64,000 nucleotides of DNA from Gadus chalcogrammus (taxonomy: Eukaryota > Chordata > Actinopteri > Gadiformes > Gadidae). Position 1 is the first letter of the stretch. The number at the start of each line of letters is the position of its first letter. Position numbers and translations under genes: made by a program. The stretch covers positions 13,827,950 through 13,891,949 of the forward strand of contig NC_079414.1 of NCBI RefSeq assembly GCF_026213295.1. The letters run 5' to 3'. The notes beneath the pieces were generated by a model. That model was not told the DNA's origin. It saw only the letters and a program-made list of their open reading frames with translations, and made no database searches. Below, piece by piece: positions 28,446 to 41,433 of this stretch.

Positions 28446-30430
28446 ATGGGGGTCAAAGATGTGCTTGTTAACCTTTGGGTGCTTAGTGCTGCTGTGCAGA
28501 TAAGACACGGTATGTACAGGACAAGTTGAAACTCGTGTTGAATCATGTTTGTGTGCTCTCGAGTGAAAGAGGTGAAGAGTTTCTAACTTTGAGGATTAAT
28601 GTGCAATAAATCAATACAAATGACAAAAGATTTCCATTCTTACACAGCAAAGCATTTTTGATATTGGACCTACACTTAGGGCATATTCACACCCGGATAG
28701 GCCTTTAGTTTGCTCTCTTTTGCCACGACCAAAATACAATGTTTATTTTTTGGTTTGGTGCGGTTCGGTTTCACATTGATATTTTCCCAGAATATGTCAA
28801 ATAAACCATGTCTGCAAAGATCGTTCAATCATTGGTCAAAAAGCTCTGCGGTAAAGAAAAAAAAGGGGGGGGAAGCGCCTGAAAATCTTCTGCAAACCCG
28901 CACAAGCGTTTGGTACGTCTTTTTATGTGGGCTTCTGCCCAAATATCCTATAGACATTCCGACTCCTCTTTGCTCCATGTTGAGCCACGACAAATTTTTG
29001 GTACAGTCCCGTTAAGCTCCATGATTCGTAGTTGTTTGTCGATCTGCTAAACAAAACGCAAAACCAACAACCTCCTTGAACACCTTCCAATGAGCACCCT
29101 GTCGTAGCTTGAATGGCAGCTGCAGTTTTAAATATACAATAACTGATAACACTGACCGTCCGTCGTCGTGGGAGATGTTCCCAAGGTGGTGGTGGTGGGG
29201 GGGAGAGGGTTTGACCCGATACTTTCAAATGGTGTCAATAGCTCGGTAGGGCAGTGGCATAGTGCAGGTTTAACTCCTTTTGTTCCTCAGCTTCTACAGG
29301 CTTGTCGGTGAGTCCCAATGTCACGGCAACATGTGGTCAGTCCGTCACGCTTCACTGCAATGTCTCCTCGAACCAAGGGATGGTCTACCACCTGTCCTGG
29401 ATCAAAGACAACATGACCCTGTGCAAAGTCAAGGACGACCACCTGGTCGTCGACGAGCAACCTACCAGCAACGTAGAGTGTCGCTACGCCAACCAAAGCA
29501 TGTTTGTCACCTTTCGGCAAACCTCAAAAGAGCAGCAAGAACGCGCTTTGGACGAATACATCTGCAAACTGCGCTCCTATCAGGGACCTGCCATTAAGAA
29601 GACATGGGTGGAGTTGAAAGGTCAGAGGCCAGGTGAGGGGCAAAGAAGCACTTTGCCTTATCTTTCCATTGATGGTCATTCAAATAATATGAATACGCAA
29701 GTCTTATAATGAACGACTATGCAATGTGTAATAGATAGGTAGTAGCTTCAAAAAGGAAGATGGAAATATCTGTAGTCAGTCCAGAAACAGTAGAAGTACG
29801 TCTCTGTTTAAACATACTATTGACACTCACCTCACCCCTCACACCTCTCACTTCCATAAGCGCTGGGTGAGAGACAGTGGGAGAGACAATTTCACAGACA
29901 GTGGACAGAGAGCAGCTACTGCATTTCCGGGATGTTATTTCTGCATTTCCCACTCCATCAAATTAAATATGAATGAATTCAATCAGATTTTATGAAGTCC
30001 CCAAACAAATCCCAAAACATTCAGAACATCTCCCACGTTGTCTTGTTTTCCAGAGTGTATCCAGCGTGTGGATCCAATCAAGACGGCCGAGGTTTCCACG
30101 TGCAGCTTCACGGGGGTCCGTCATGACGGAGACGTGCACTGGTACCGGGAGGACGCCAGGCTGACGGAGGACGATGCCGTGATTGAGAAAAAGGAGAGTG
30201 TGGACAAGGAATGCTGCCTGACCATCATCAGCTCTCTGAAGCCGAAAAAGGATCCTACGGGGCCCTACACCTGCTCCCTGTGGAACAGCCAATCCCAAAA
30301 TTACACCGCAAACCATACATTCCCGCAGATTGAATCATCAGAAAAATCCACGTCTGGATCAGGGATGCTCCATGGTCGTTGGAGTATTGGGAATTGTTTA
30401 ATTATATCCGTGCTACTGACGTCCTTATAG
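28446..30430 (+). CDS. Two-Ig-domain, GPI-anchor-like cell-surface protein (3 coding exons)
   Basis: Coding exons are 28446-28509, 29291-29632 and 30054-30430. Both introns are phase 1 with GT...AG ends (CACG|GTATGT; CCAG|GTGAGG; acceptors TTGTTCCTCAG and TTGTTTTCCAG). The joined length is 783 nt, 260 residues. Residues 1-22 form a hydrophobic signal peptide. Exon 2 is an Ig domain: Cys44, Trp58, and Cys113 in DEYICKL, plus extra cysteines at 36, 66 and 85. Exon 3 is a second Ig domain: Cys152, Trp165 in VHWYRE, and Cys209 in GPYTCSLWN. The end is a Ser/Gly-rich segment, then a short hydrophobic tail (about 247-260) with no cytoplasmic part, which suggests GPI anchoring. Several NxS/T sites are present. 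One Ig domain per exon with phase-1 introns is the usual vertebrate pattern. It is probably an immune or adhesion receptor. I cannot assign an orthologue; CD48/SLAM-like or a teleost-specific gene are options. An alternative donor at 29620 would keep the frame. Confidence 0.75.
28677..29100. repeat. Possible MITE-like repeat in intron 2 of the transcript
   Basis: Begins AGGGCATATTCACACCCGG, a start typical of several fish terminal-inverted-repeat families. The opposite terminus is not evident, so this is tentative. Confidence 0.3.
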
Positions 30431-31729
30431 ACACACACACACACATTCCATGTTTTAGTCCAAAGTGCCAGGAGCAGAACTGAAACGGACATGGCGACAC
30501 TGACAGGGTATACAGTGCAAATGTCAAGACACCTTTGGACATCTTTTTGGGAGATAAAGGTATGCTATTCAACGATGAACTTTGGAAAAGATAAGCGTTG
30601 ACTGGAGGACAATGGAAAATCGTTAGCTGTAATAACAAAGCCTGCAATGGGCAGGGGGGGGAACTTGCAGGTGAATAGCCTAGAGAGTCAACTGGGAGTT
30701 GTAGGGCTTCAGTTTAAACTCATCCACTTTACATTAAAGTTGAACACCACTATAGCAGAGCCACTTAAATTCTTGCTGTAGGTTAAAGGGCAGAGACTGT
30801 AATCTCTATAGCCGCCTGTGTGAGTACCAGAGGCAGTACTCCGGCAATACTTAGTGATTACTTGCTGCCATCTAGGGGAGAAGTTGAGGTTAGTTTATTT
30901 GATTGCTAAAAATGCTACATTGAATGTATCCTGATAAAATGAAACAATTCCACTTCTTTTTTAATGCATGTGTGTTGCATCTGTGTCTAATTATGAGGCC
31001 ATGCATCTTTATGTACCAGGGCAATTAACTAAACTAGTAACTAACTAACTACACATAAATGAAACACCATCAAACCTAGCCCATGCTAGGGACTACATTC
31101 ATGCTAGCTGTGTTTTCGCTGCAAGGACAGCTCTTTGAAAGGACCATGGTGCATGGCTTTGCGAGTTAAGTCTACTAGCCGTGCCCTGGTACATGAAAGG
31201 AGCAGACCTGTTGTGAGGGACACCTGTGTTTTACCTATGCTGACACCTCTGCGGAAAGGTCAAAGTGCAGACCTTGCTTATTATTTGGAAGATTGCCTGG
31301 TTTAGGGAGGGGGGGGGGGGGAGGTGGGATGAATGGGTCATTCATTGGTGTCCGGATGGGAGCCGGAGAGGAGGACACCTTGAGAATTGTCCAATGGTTG
31401 ATGGAGGTCCCTGCACTGATGATGGTTCACTCTGGATGGAGCCCTTATCATCTGCCTATGTCGTATCAGTACCTGAAAGGGCTGTAGGCCACTACTGGCC
31501 GATTTGAGGAGGTTATTTTTTTGCTTTTATTATTTGATACTGCAACCTACATGTTGGTACTGATGTGTATATAAAAAATATAAATGACTGGAAAACGTGT
31601 GGACTGGACTAATCTGTTTGTATAATTGGATAAGCTGCAATTATCAGATGAAATTATGATTGTTTTAGTGTTTTTCTACAATGCATATAACATATATTCA
31701 TTTTAATTTTTATCGTGTTTGATTTTTTC
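30431..31729. other. Region downstream of the Ig gene, possible 3' UTR then non-coding
   Basis: No further Ig or cytoplasmic exon is seen. A possible early poly(A) hexamer ATTAAA lies at 30733. A (G)n run lies at 31309-31321. Confidence 0.35.
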
Positions 31730-31735
31730 AATAAA
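31730..31735 (+). promoter_or_regulatory. Candidate poly(A) signal AATAAA
   Basis: A canonical hexamer 1.3 kb after the Ig gene stop codon, in the same orientation. It would imply a long 3' UTR. The ATTAAA at 30733 is an alternative. Confidence 0.3.
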
Positions 31736-32470
<735 letters not shown>

Positions 32471-32929
32471 GGTAGCACAATAACACCCTTTTAATTTGCT
32501 GTGAAGGCAATTTATTTGACGCCAACAACGTCAACGCCTCACTATGCAAACATGTAATTGCAATAGCCTCGCATCACCACAAGATGGAGCAAGTTAGCCA
32601 GCTTCAGGCTTGGGATATGAGCAGCGATTTCCTTTGCATCCGCCACTGCAAACGCAGTGGACCCGTTGAACAGCCTTCGTAACGGAGGCACAGTAGAAGT
32701 GGTGCTCATTAAGTACATGATGGGTCCGTAGGCATACCAGTGCACATGATTACATCATGAGATACACCTTTGTTCCCCCCTACTCATAGGCCTCTGTTAT
32801 ATATGTTATTATAGGCCAGGTTTAAACATGGATGAACGCCCTCGTTTTTCACAGTATCCAATCGTATTTGCCTGAATTAGGATCCAAACTGACAAAACTG
32901 TCTACACTAGGTCTTCACCCCGGCTCTAG

Positions 32930-34117
32930 AACTCTCTGACTGGCAGGCCCCAGTCTGTCAGGATTGGAAATAGGACTTCAGCGAGCATCATCACAAACAT
33001 TGGCACGCCACAGGGCTGCGTGCTCAGCCCCATCCTCTACACCCTGTTCACTCATGACTGTGTCGCCTCCCACATAGACAACACCAACCTGAAGTTTGCG
33101 GACGACACCGCAGTGATAGGACGCATCACGGGCGGGGACGAAGCGGCATACAGGAGGGAGGTGGCCAGTCTGGTGTCATGGTGTGAGGACAATAACCTCA
33201 CCCTCAACACGGACAAGACCAAGGAGATGATAGTGGACATGAGGAAGTAAAGGAGTCCTCATTGGCCACTGTTCATCGGGGAGCTTGAAGTAGAGAGGGT
33301 GAGCAGCTTCAAGTACCTCGGCGTCCACATCAGCGACGACCTCACTTGGACACTCAACACCACACAGCTGGTTAAGAAATCCCAACAGCGGCTGTACTTC
33401 CTGAGGAGGCTGAGGAAGTTCGGCATGTCGCCTGAGATCCTCAGAAACTTCTACAGCTGCATTGTTGAGAGCATCTTGACCGGCTGTATCACGTCTGGTA
33501 CGGCAGCACTTCTGCTTTGGACCGCAGACGACTGCAGAGAGTGGTAAAGACTGCAGAGAAGATCATCAGAACGCCACTGCCCTCTCTGCAGAGCATCTAC
33601 CACTGCAGAGTCCACAGGAGAGCTGCCTCCATACTCAAGGACCCCACCCATCCCCTGCATGGACTGGTTACACTTCTACCCTCAGGACGGAGGTACAGAA
33701 GTATGAAGTCCAAAACAACCAGTCTAAAGAACTCTTTCTTCCCGACTGCCCTCAGACTCCTTAATAACAGATAGGAGTCTGTTGTTATTGTTATTATTCT
33801 ACCTCAGGACTGCCGCCACTGTTTTTTGCTCATGCATTATGGCACACTTTCTTGGATTTGCACCATTCCGTATTATTTATTTTAACTTAAATGTATTAGT
33901 TTATCTAGCTGCTGCTCTTCTATTGACCTTGTAAATTCTATATTCTATATTGTTGCTGCTTTTTTCTATTTTATTTGTATATTGTATATTGCACATTTTT
34001 CATATTTCTTTCTTGGCATTCAGTCTGTGGAAAACAAAGGAAGAATTCCATTGTATGACTGAGAACATGTTTCTTATTGTGCATACGACAATAAACACTT
34101 TGAATCTTGAATCTTGG
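32930..34117 (+). pseudogene. 5'-truncated L2/CR1-type LINE (reverse transcriptase 3' part)
   Basis: Translation from about 32936 gives the second half of a non-LTR reverse transcriptase. GTPQGCVLSPILYTLFTHDC is followed by the catalytic FADDT motif (codons from 33095), then WCEDNNLTLNTDKTKEM. The frame breaks after MRK at 33250. It resumes in another frame with SFKYLGVHISDDLTW (33299-33547) and again with RRRLQRVVKTAEKII (33517-33774), ending LRLLNNR. The 3' UTR follows, with AATAAA at 34090 and a short terminal repeat TGAATCTTGAATCTTGG. The endonuclease and the first half of RT are absent, as expected from incomplete reverse transcription. It is dead by at least two frameshifts. The clade is given as L2/CR1 superclade because I cannot separate L2 from Rex1-like by eye. 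Confidence 0.8.
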
Positions 34118-34523
<406 letters not shown>

Positions 34524-34590
34524 GACACACACACACAAACTTATACTCGTTTCAAAACACACACACACTCAATCATATCCACCTTCAAGC

Positions 34591-34714
<124 letters not shown>

Positions 34715-34884
34715 GTAAGTCTCCATGGCAACTGCTCTTTGCTACATTAATCTGCTGTGACCGAGTGAAAGTGTGAGTGAGTGAGAGAGTCAATGGATAA
34801 ATGATTAAGTGATCAAGTGTATGTGTGTGTGTTGATATACATGTGTGTCACTGGTTGTCATGGACATTGTGTGCTCATTAGTAT

Positions 34885-34992
34885 TGGCTGCTTAAGGGTA
34901 GCAGTTGTAGTGGTGGTGGCAAGGGTGTTTGACTCTCAACCATATGTTTTGGGTCAGGCATCCTTGAGCAAGAAGTCTAACTCCCAAATCAT
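34885..34992 (+). mobile_element. Degenerate SINE fragment
   Basis: Contains GGTCAGGCATCCTTGAGCAA then GAAGTCTAACTCCCAAATC, resembling the body of the fish SINE at 12095-12322. The tRNA-like head is too degraded to define. Confidence 0.35.
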
Positions 34993-35017
34993 CGTTAATG
35001 GCATGCTTCTAATTGAA

Positions 35018-35035
35018 GGGGGGGGGGGGGGGGGG
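35018..35035. repeat. (G)18 homopolymer
   Basis: An uninterrupted G run directly before the 37-bp minisatellite. Confidence 0.9.
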
Positions 35036-35059
35036 TGCATGTTTGTTCATATGTGTGTG

Positions 35060-35292
35060 GAAAATCATCTCTGTACTTAATTATCTCCTAGAGTCAACTC
35101 TTCATCTCTGTAGGTTATTATCTCAAATAGTTAACTCTTCATCTCTGTAGGTTATTATCTCCTATAGTCAACTCTTCATCTCTGTAGTTAATTATCTCCA
35201 ATAGTCAACTCTTCATCTCTGTGGGTTATTATCTCCTATAGTGAACTCTTCATCTCTGTAGGCTATTATCTCCTAAATTCAAATCTTCATTC
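35060..35292. repeat. 37-bp minisatellite, about 6-7 copies
   Basis: The phrase TTCATCTCTG recurs at 35101, 35138, 35175, 35212 and 35249, exactly 37 bp apart. Degenerate end copies lie at about 35064 and 35286. Each unit also carries TTATCTCCTATAGTCAACTC variants. Confidence 0.93.
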
Positions 35293-35378
35293 CATCCAAA
35301 CAATGTCATGCAGATTGGTCAGGGAATCTGTTCTTCCATCCATCCTTTCGACTGAAAAAGAGACACAGACACAGACAG

Positions 35379-35448
35379 AGTGAGTGAGTGAGTGAGTGAG
35401 TGAGTAAGTGAGTGAGTGAGTGAGTGAGTGATTGAGTGAGTGAGTAAG
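35379..35448. repeat. (GAGT)n microsatellite
   Basis: A tetranucleotide array with two substituted units. Confidence 0.95.
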
Positions 35449-35638
35449 ATGCCGAAAAGCTGGCAAACAAGAGGAAGGGAAGAGTAGGGGCAATAGAAAC
35501 CAAAGATGGAGCGAGAATACGTCAAGTGACTAAATTGAAACTACAACACCTCAGAGTTATGTACTGCTTATAATGGGAAGAATGCAAGGTTCTGGTTTGT
35601 ACTTTCACATTAAAGTCTACACGACACACCATACAACA

Positions 35639-35756
35639 CTCCCCTTCACTACAGGACACACCCCCTTCACTATACGACACTCCCCCTTCACTACAGGACA
35701 CACCCCCTTCACTATACGACACTCCCCCTTCACTACAGGACACACCCCCTTCACTA
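35639..35756. repeat. 42-bp minisatellite of two alternating 21-bp half-units
   Basis: CCCTTCACTACAGGACACAC alternates with CCCTTCACTATACGACACTC, giving nearly three 42-bp units. Confidence 0.92.
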
Positions 35757-37314
35757 AAACAAAAACGATTATTAAAAAATGGAACACTTCAGCATCCGGC
35801 ATTGCAAGAGCATCCCTTTGGACGTAGGATCTGCAATGTGGGTGTGTCCTTTTGTAGGAGTGCCCTGCAGTACCGCGAACCCGTAGATAGACCTATTGGC
35901 CATTTCAATCAGTGCTTCCACTGCACATACACACACCCCTACACAGCCCTCTGCACAAACAACCCCCCTGCACATAATCCTTCCCCCAAACATAAAACCC
36001 CAATGCACATACACACACACCCCTCTGCACCCCCACCCACCCCCCTCCCTACCTGTAAATACACACACCCTTGCAAATAAACCCTCCTCCCTCCTGCACA
36101 TACACACTCTCCTGCACATACACACACACACACACCGGCACCTAAACACACACCCCTGCACGTACATCCCCCCCTCCCCCCTCACACATTAAACCCCAGT
36201 GAACATACACACACCCTCTCCAACACTTCTAGTTTTCTTTCTTGTTTATGTTCCCCAGTTTTTGTTGTTTGATGTGTGTGAGTTTGAGTGTGTGAGTGTC
36301 TGTGTCTGTGTGTGTTCCATATGTTTAACCTCTAAACCACACAACAAAAGGAGGAGATACAGCCTATATCATTGCCCTGCAAAATTGAGGCGTGAGCCAC
36401 GGTTTCTATGCCCTGGGGTTGTTATCTGGTCAGTGTCTGGTTGTATAAGACACATTATCTACAAAGCTCAAGACAAAAAGTGTCCTTGTCCATGTCCCTT
36501 TTGGCAATGGCGCCCTGAAAAAAAATGCCTTTTCTTTCGGTGGCAGGAGCAAATATGCACAGGAGAAAAAAAAAATCTCTCTCTCTCTCTCTAATGAGGG
36601 GGGAAGCAGTGATATCTATGGCAACCAAACAAACATCTCACAGCGGTGCCTGGATGCATTGTTGTGAGTTCATCGCGAGACGGAAACGAAAAAAGGCTTA
36701 CTAACCAAACCTCGCATATCAGTCTCTGTTTCTTCCATTATTTCTGTTAGATGTTTTATTCTTTATTCTAAGAGCTCTAACAAATTGATATAATGGCTTT
36801 TAGTCTGAGGATTATAAAATGTAATTGGGAAAGGGCACAAAACAGCACTTTGAAAACAGGATGCCCTAAAAACTAGCGCTAAACTTAGTGCTGGAGCACA
36901 AAAGGAGGCAAATTACCATTTTGTTTGGTTTGCTCAAAATAATCTCTAGTGCATGAGGCCAATAAATGGCCCTGCCATGTAGGCTAGTTGGTTTCCCGAG
37001 AGCCGCCATTGGGCACAATGATGGAACGCAACTGAAGCCATTGTGCAGTCAAATCATTTGATGATATTGAATGGATCCAAATAAACAACATAAAACAACA
37101 AGGCAAGTGGCATAGGACTGCATTACATAATTGGAGCAGTAGCCTCTCTTAATAAGTAAACCCTGTATTAGTTATAACGAAATGCATAAGAAATCATCCA
37201 GCCTTTCAAAACAAAATGCCTACGGAAATTCAATATGGCAATAAATCAAATACTGCTCAATTTGAGTATGGAAGGAAAGTGACAAAAGACAAAGACAATA
37301 TGAAATAAAAAATT
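35757..37314. other. Non-coding stretch, C/A-rich in its first part
   Basis: 35920-36220 is CA/CCCC-rich degenerate low-complexity sequence. The rest shows nothing recognisable. Confidence 0.4.
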
Positions 37315-38144
<830 letters not shown>

Positions 38145-38211
38145 TTATGGTGGAGAATGCAGGTAGCCTGACCAGGCTACGGACTACTTAGGATTACCGA
38201 CCCACCCGCCA

Positions 38212-39030
38212 ATGCAGAACCAGGACGGAGCCGCCGCCGCCCAGCATCAGCATCGGGACCAAGCCATGGCAGCTGCCACCTAGAGAGATACCACCGAGAG
38301 CCTCGTCCTTCTCCGGGAGGCGGTACCACGACTCACCCAGCAGGCAGTGCACAAATCCCCGACCTCCGCGCCGACCAGCGGCCTCATCAAACTCGGTTCG
38401 GACGACGACGTGGAGGCCTACCTGGAGGATGTCGAAAAGACGGCACGTCAGGAGAGCTGGCTGGGAGGACCAGTGGGCTCACATCCTGTACCCCTTTCTC
38501 ACTGGACCCGCACAGCAGGCGAGCCAGGATTTGACGCCGGAACCCGCCAGTCAGTATCCGGCGTTGAAGCAGGCTATATTGGCATACTATGACCATTGCC
38601 TCACCGCCAGGGCCCAGCGCTTCCACGAATGGCGATTTGATATCCGAGGCGCTGAACGGACTCAAATCTCCCAACACGGAAGGCTGATCTGGAGATGGCT
38701 CACGGCTGGGGAAGGACCCAGCCTCCTGGATCGGGTTTTAATAAACAACACCATCCGTCAGCTCCCGCAAGACGCCCGGAGAACCCTCGCCAACAACCAC
38801 CCTGACACAGCAGACGAGCTGGTCCGGCAACAGGAGCACTGGAAGGTGGCTCAACAGTTTCAGCGTCCGGAACACATCGCGGCCCGCCGAGACGCGTAGG
38901 GACGGACGAGGACCGAATCCCTTGCCACGATCACCCACACCGAGATCGCCGACCCTCTCCCAGGAGCCTCGAGAGGATAGACGGTGCTTCAGCTGCGGTC
39001 AGACGGACACCTAGCCCGACAGTGTCCCGG
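38212..39030 (+). pseudogene. gag remnant with zinc knuckle (Gmr1-like element)
   Basis: An ATG at 38212 opens a frame that meets TAG at 38281-38283, continues in the same frame (LIKLGSDDDVEAYLEDVEKT, about 38390-38450), then shifts frame near 38460. The remainder, to 38899, includes WAHILYPFLTGPAQQA and ELVRQQEHWKVAQQF, the capsid/SCAN-like style of fish gypsy gag proteins that assemble the particle around element RNA. A CCHC zinc knuckle follows at 38985-39025 (CFSCGQ... ARQC). Its 41 nt instead of 42 shows a one-base loss. Broken by at least one stop and two frameshifts. Confidence 0.65.
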
Positions 39031-39099
39031 AAACCAGGACGTATCGATGCCTTCGCCTTTGCCGACGAGGGACGGTCAGGACCGTGTCTCCTGTCCACC

Positions 39100-39400
39100 T
39101 GTTGGGCTCATCAGAAGCCCGGGGCCCAAACACTCCCAGTGCAGGTAGGGAAGAAGGAAACCCAGGCCCTCCTGCATACCGGCAGAATCGTGACCCTCCT
39201 GCGCCCGATCTAAAAGGGGGACGAGGGGACGAGCCCATAGAGGTCGCCTTTGTGCATGGGGACACCCGCAAGTATGAGACCTGCCATGTGGTCGTGCGGA
39301 CTCCCTGAGGGGTGTTTACGGCACGGGCCGGGATCGTGCCCCACCTCCCCGTACCCCTACTCATTGGGAGGTACTGCCCAATATTCCAAAGACTGTGGAA
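39100..39400 (+). pseudogene. Aspartic protease remnant (Gmr1-like element)
   Basis: VQVGKKETQALLHTGRIVTL sits where retroviral-type proteases have the catalytic D-T/S-G triad. Here the aspartate position is His (CAT, 39175-39177), so the active site is lost. Two residues later, LLRP fits the family. TAA follows at 39211-39213. Further protease-like sequence (EVAFVHGDTRKYETC) appears in another frame up to about 39300, then PLLIGRYCPIFQ at about 39350. This enzyme would cleave the gag-pol polyprotein. Confidence 0.55.
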
Positions 39401-39879
39401 CCCCGAATCGGGTTCCCGACCACTGCGGTACCCGCCACGATGGCACGGACGAACAGGCAGACCCGCGTATGGGGCTCGGGTGGCCCACTCAACCCCAGCA
39501 GAATCGTCTGCAGAGCACAATGGGTCCGAGGGGGATGGCCCCATCCCACCGGGTACCCCAACCCACTCGACGGTAGGATCCCACAAGCGGGATCTATGGG
39601 GCCACCCCTGGACCCTCGGGATACCCTGACGGCTACCGAGCAGACCGGCCCACCCGGAGAAGCCGAGAGCTCCCCCCTCACCGAGTTTTCGGATTTCTTC
39701 CCGACGGGGGGGGAGGAACCGATCGACCTGGACAGTTCGCCAGCGCCCAGCTACAGGATGACGTCTTGTAACACACCTGGAGTCCCGTCCTCGCCCACGA
39801 CGGCCAAGTGAGGGAGTCGGTGAGTTGCTTGCCACACCCTCACTTCAGCACCATGGGAGGTCTGCTGTATCGGGTAGTA
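39401..39879. other. GC-rich spacer inside the Gmr1-like element
   Basis: Between the protease and integrase remnants. Open frames on both strands are long because of high GC, but no domain is recognisable. It may be degraded pol linker. Confidence 0.4.
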
Positions 39880-40450
39880 GAGAGGGGGGGGGGTTGGTGA
39901 CCGAACAACTGGTGGTACCCCGACCTAATATCAGCAAAGTAATGTTTATGGCACACTCCCATCAGTTAGGAGCCCACTTAGGCATGGACAAAACCAGGGA
40001 CCGGATTTTAAACCATTTTTATTGCCCTGGGTACTCACAGACCAGGGGTCTTGTTTCATGTCATGGGTAATGGAAGAACTGTTAGCCTCCTCCAGGTAAA
40101 GCAGCTCAGAACGTCGGTGTACCACCCCCTGACAGATGGGCTTGTGGAATGTTTCAACAAGACACTAAAAAGAATGCTCAAAAAGGCCATGGACACCGAC
40201 GGGAAAAATTGGGACCAGCTCCTGCCCCACATTCTGTTCGCAGTCCGGGAAGTGCCCCAAGCCTCCACGGGTTTCTCCCCCTTCGAGCTGTTGTATGGGA
40301 GAAGACCAAGGGGACTCCTGGAGGTCGCCAAGGAGGCGTGGGAGAGTCGGCCATCCCCTCACTATGGTGGACCATGAGGAGCAGGTGCGGGACCACATGG
40401 CGCAGGTCTGGCCCATCGTCCGGGATCATCTCCAACAGGCCAAGCAAGCT
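39880..40450 (+). pseudogene. Integrase remnant, upstream of RT (Gmr1-like element)
   Basis: The N-terminal zinc-binding region is visible as AHSHQLGAHLGMDKTRDRIL and HFYCPG. Directly after (about 40037) comes the sequence around the second catalytic aspartate (TDQG, Asp codon 40040-40042). So the second zinc Cys pair, the first catalytic Asp and everything between have been deleted. A stop and frame change follow near 40100. Then comes LRTSVYHPLTDGLVE, with the catalytic Glu, and KNWDQLLPHILFAVREVP and FELLYGRRPRG of the core C-terminal part. The frame then runs toward RT through VRDHLQQAKQAQALAYNR. The family inserts element cDNA into chromosomes; this copy cannot. Confidence 0.75.
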
Positions 40451-41433
40451 CAAGCACTGGCCTACAACCGCTTCCCCATCGGCACCGGCTCCCCTGGTTC
40501 TGGCCGCCCAACGCGAGATACCGTGGTTCCCATGGGAGAAGACCTCAGCCCCGCCCAGAAGCAGGACCTCGAGGAAGTCATCCTACAACACCGGGATGTC
40601 TTCTCGGAAGTACCCGGGAGGACCACGGTGGCACAACATGACATTAAAAGGGCGCCGGGCGTCACGGTGTGCGTCCCACCCTACCTGGTCCCCGAAGCCC
40701 GTAGGAACGCTGTCCGGGGAGGGGTCGCCAGAATGCTCCAGCTCAGTGTCATTGAAGAGTCGTGCAGTGCCTGGTCTAGTCCCATCGTCCTGGTCCCCAA
40801 ACCCGATGGGACTTCGGACTTCAACGCCTACCCCATGCCCAGGGTTGATGAACTGATTGAGTGGCTCGGACCCGCCCACTACCTCTCCACCCTGGACCTC
40901 ACCAAGGGGTACTGGCAGGTTCCTCTCACCAAAGCCGCTAGGGAGAAGACGGCGTTTGTGACCCCAGGGGATCTGTATCAATATACCTGTATCAATATAC
41001 TGTCCTCCTATTCAGCGTCCATGGCGCATCCGCCAAAATCCAGCGGATGATGGACCAACTCCTTCGGCCACACCAGGCGTACGCAGCAGCATACATAGAC
41101 GACATCATCATCCACAGCGCCAGCTTGGATGTCCACCTCCGACAGCTGCGGGCGGTCCTGGGGGAGTTAAGAAAGGCTGGACACCCAACCAAGTGCTGCC
41201 TAGGTCTGGAGGAGATGGCTTACCTGGGTTACCAAGTCGGACAGGGGAACGTCCGACCCCAGGAGAGCAAGGTCGCAGCCATCAGGGACTGGCCCCGCCC
41301 CACCTCCAAAAAACAGGTGAAGTCGTTTCTTGGTCTGGTAGTGTACTACCAGAGGTTTATCCCCGGCTTCGGCACTCTGGCCAGCCCCCTAAATGATCTG
41401 ACCCGGAAGGCCCTGCCAGACCGGGTAACCTGA
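40451..41433 (+). pseudogene. Reverse transcriptase remnant (Gmr1-like element)
   Basis: Recognisable in order are LQHRDVFSEVPGRTTVAQHD, the fingers motif SAWSSPIVLVPKPDGT (followed by a small deletion), and YLSTLDLTKGYWQVPL with the first catalytic Asp. Next are KTAFVTPGDLYQY, a frameshift near 40985, and QRMMDQLL. Then come the catalytic box AAYIDDIIIHS (YIDD at 41092-41103), GYQVGQGNVRP, and VKSFLGLVVYYQRFIPGF of the thumb/connection. TGA stops it at 41431-41433. RT copies element RNA into cDNA. The motifs are gypsy-type, not copia-type. Confidence 0.82.

Noticed and set aside
29287..29520. Minus-strand frame opposite the first Ig exon
   Set aside because: Shadow of the plus-strand exon, which has splice sites and domain motifs.
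39011..39835. 274-codon minus-strand frame opposite the Gmr1-like pol region
   Set aside because: It lies antisense to the protease-integrase part and shows no domain; GC-rich sequence gives long antisense frames.
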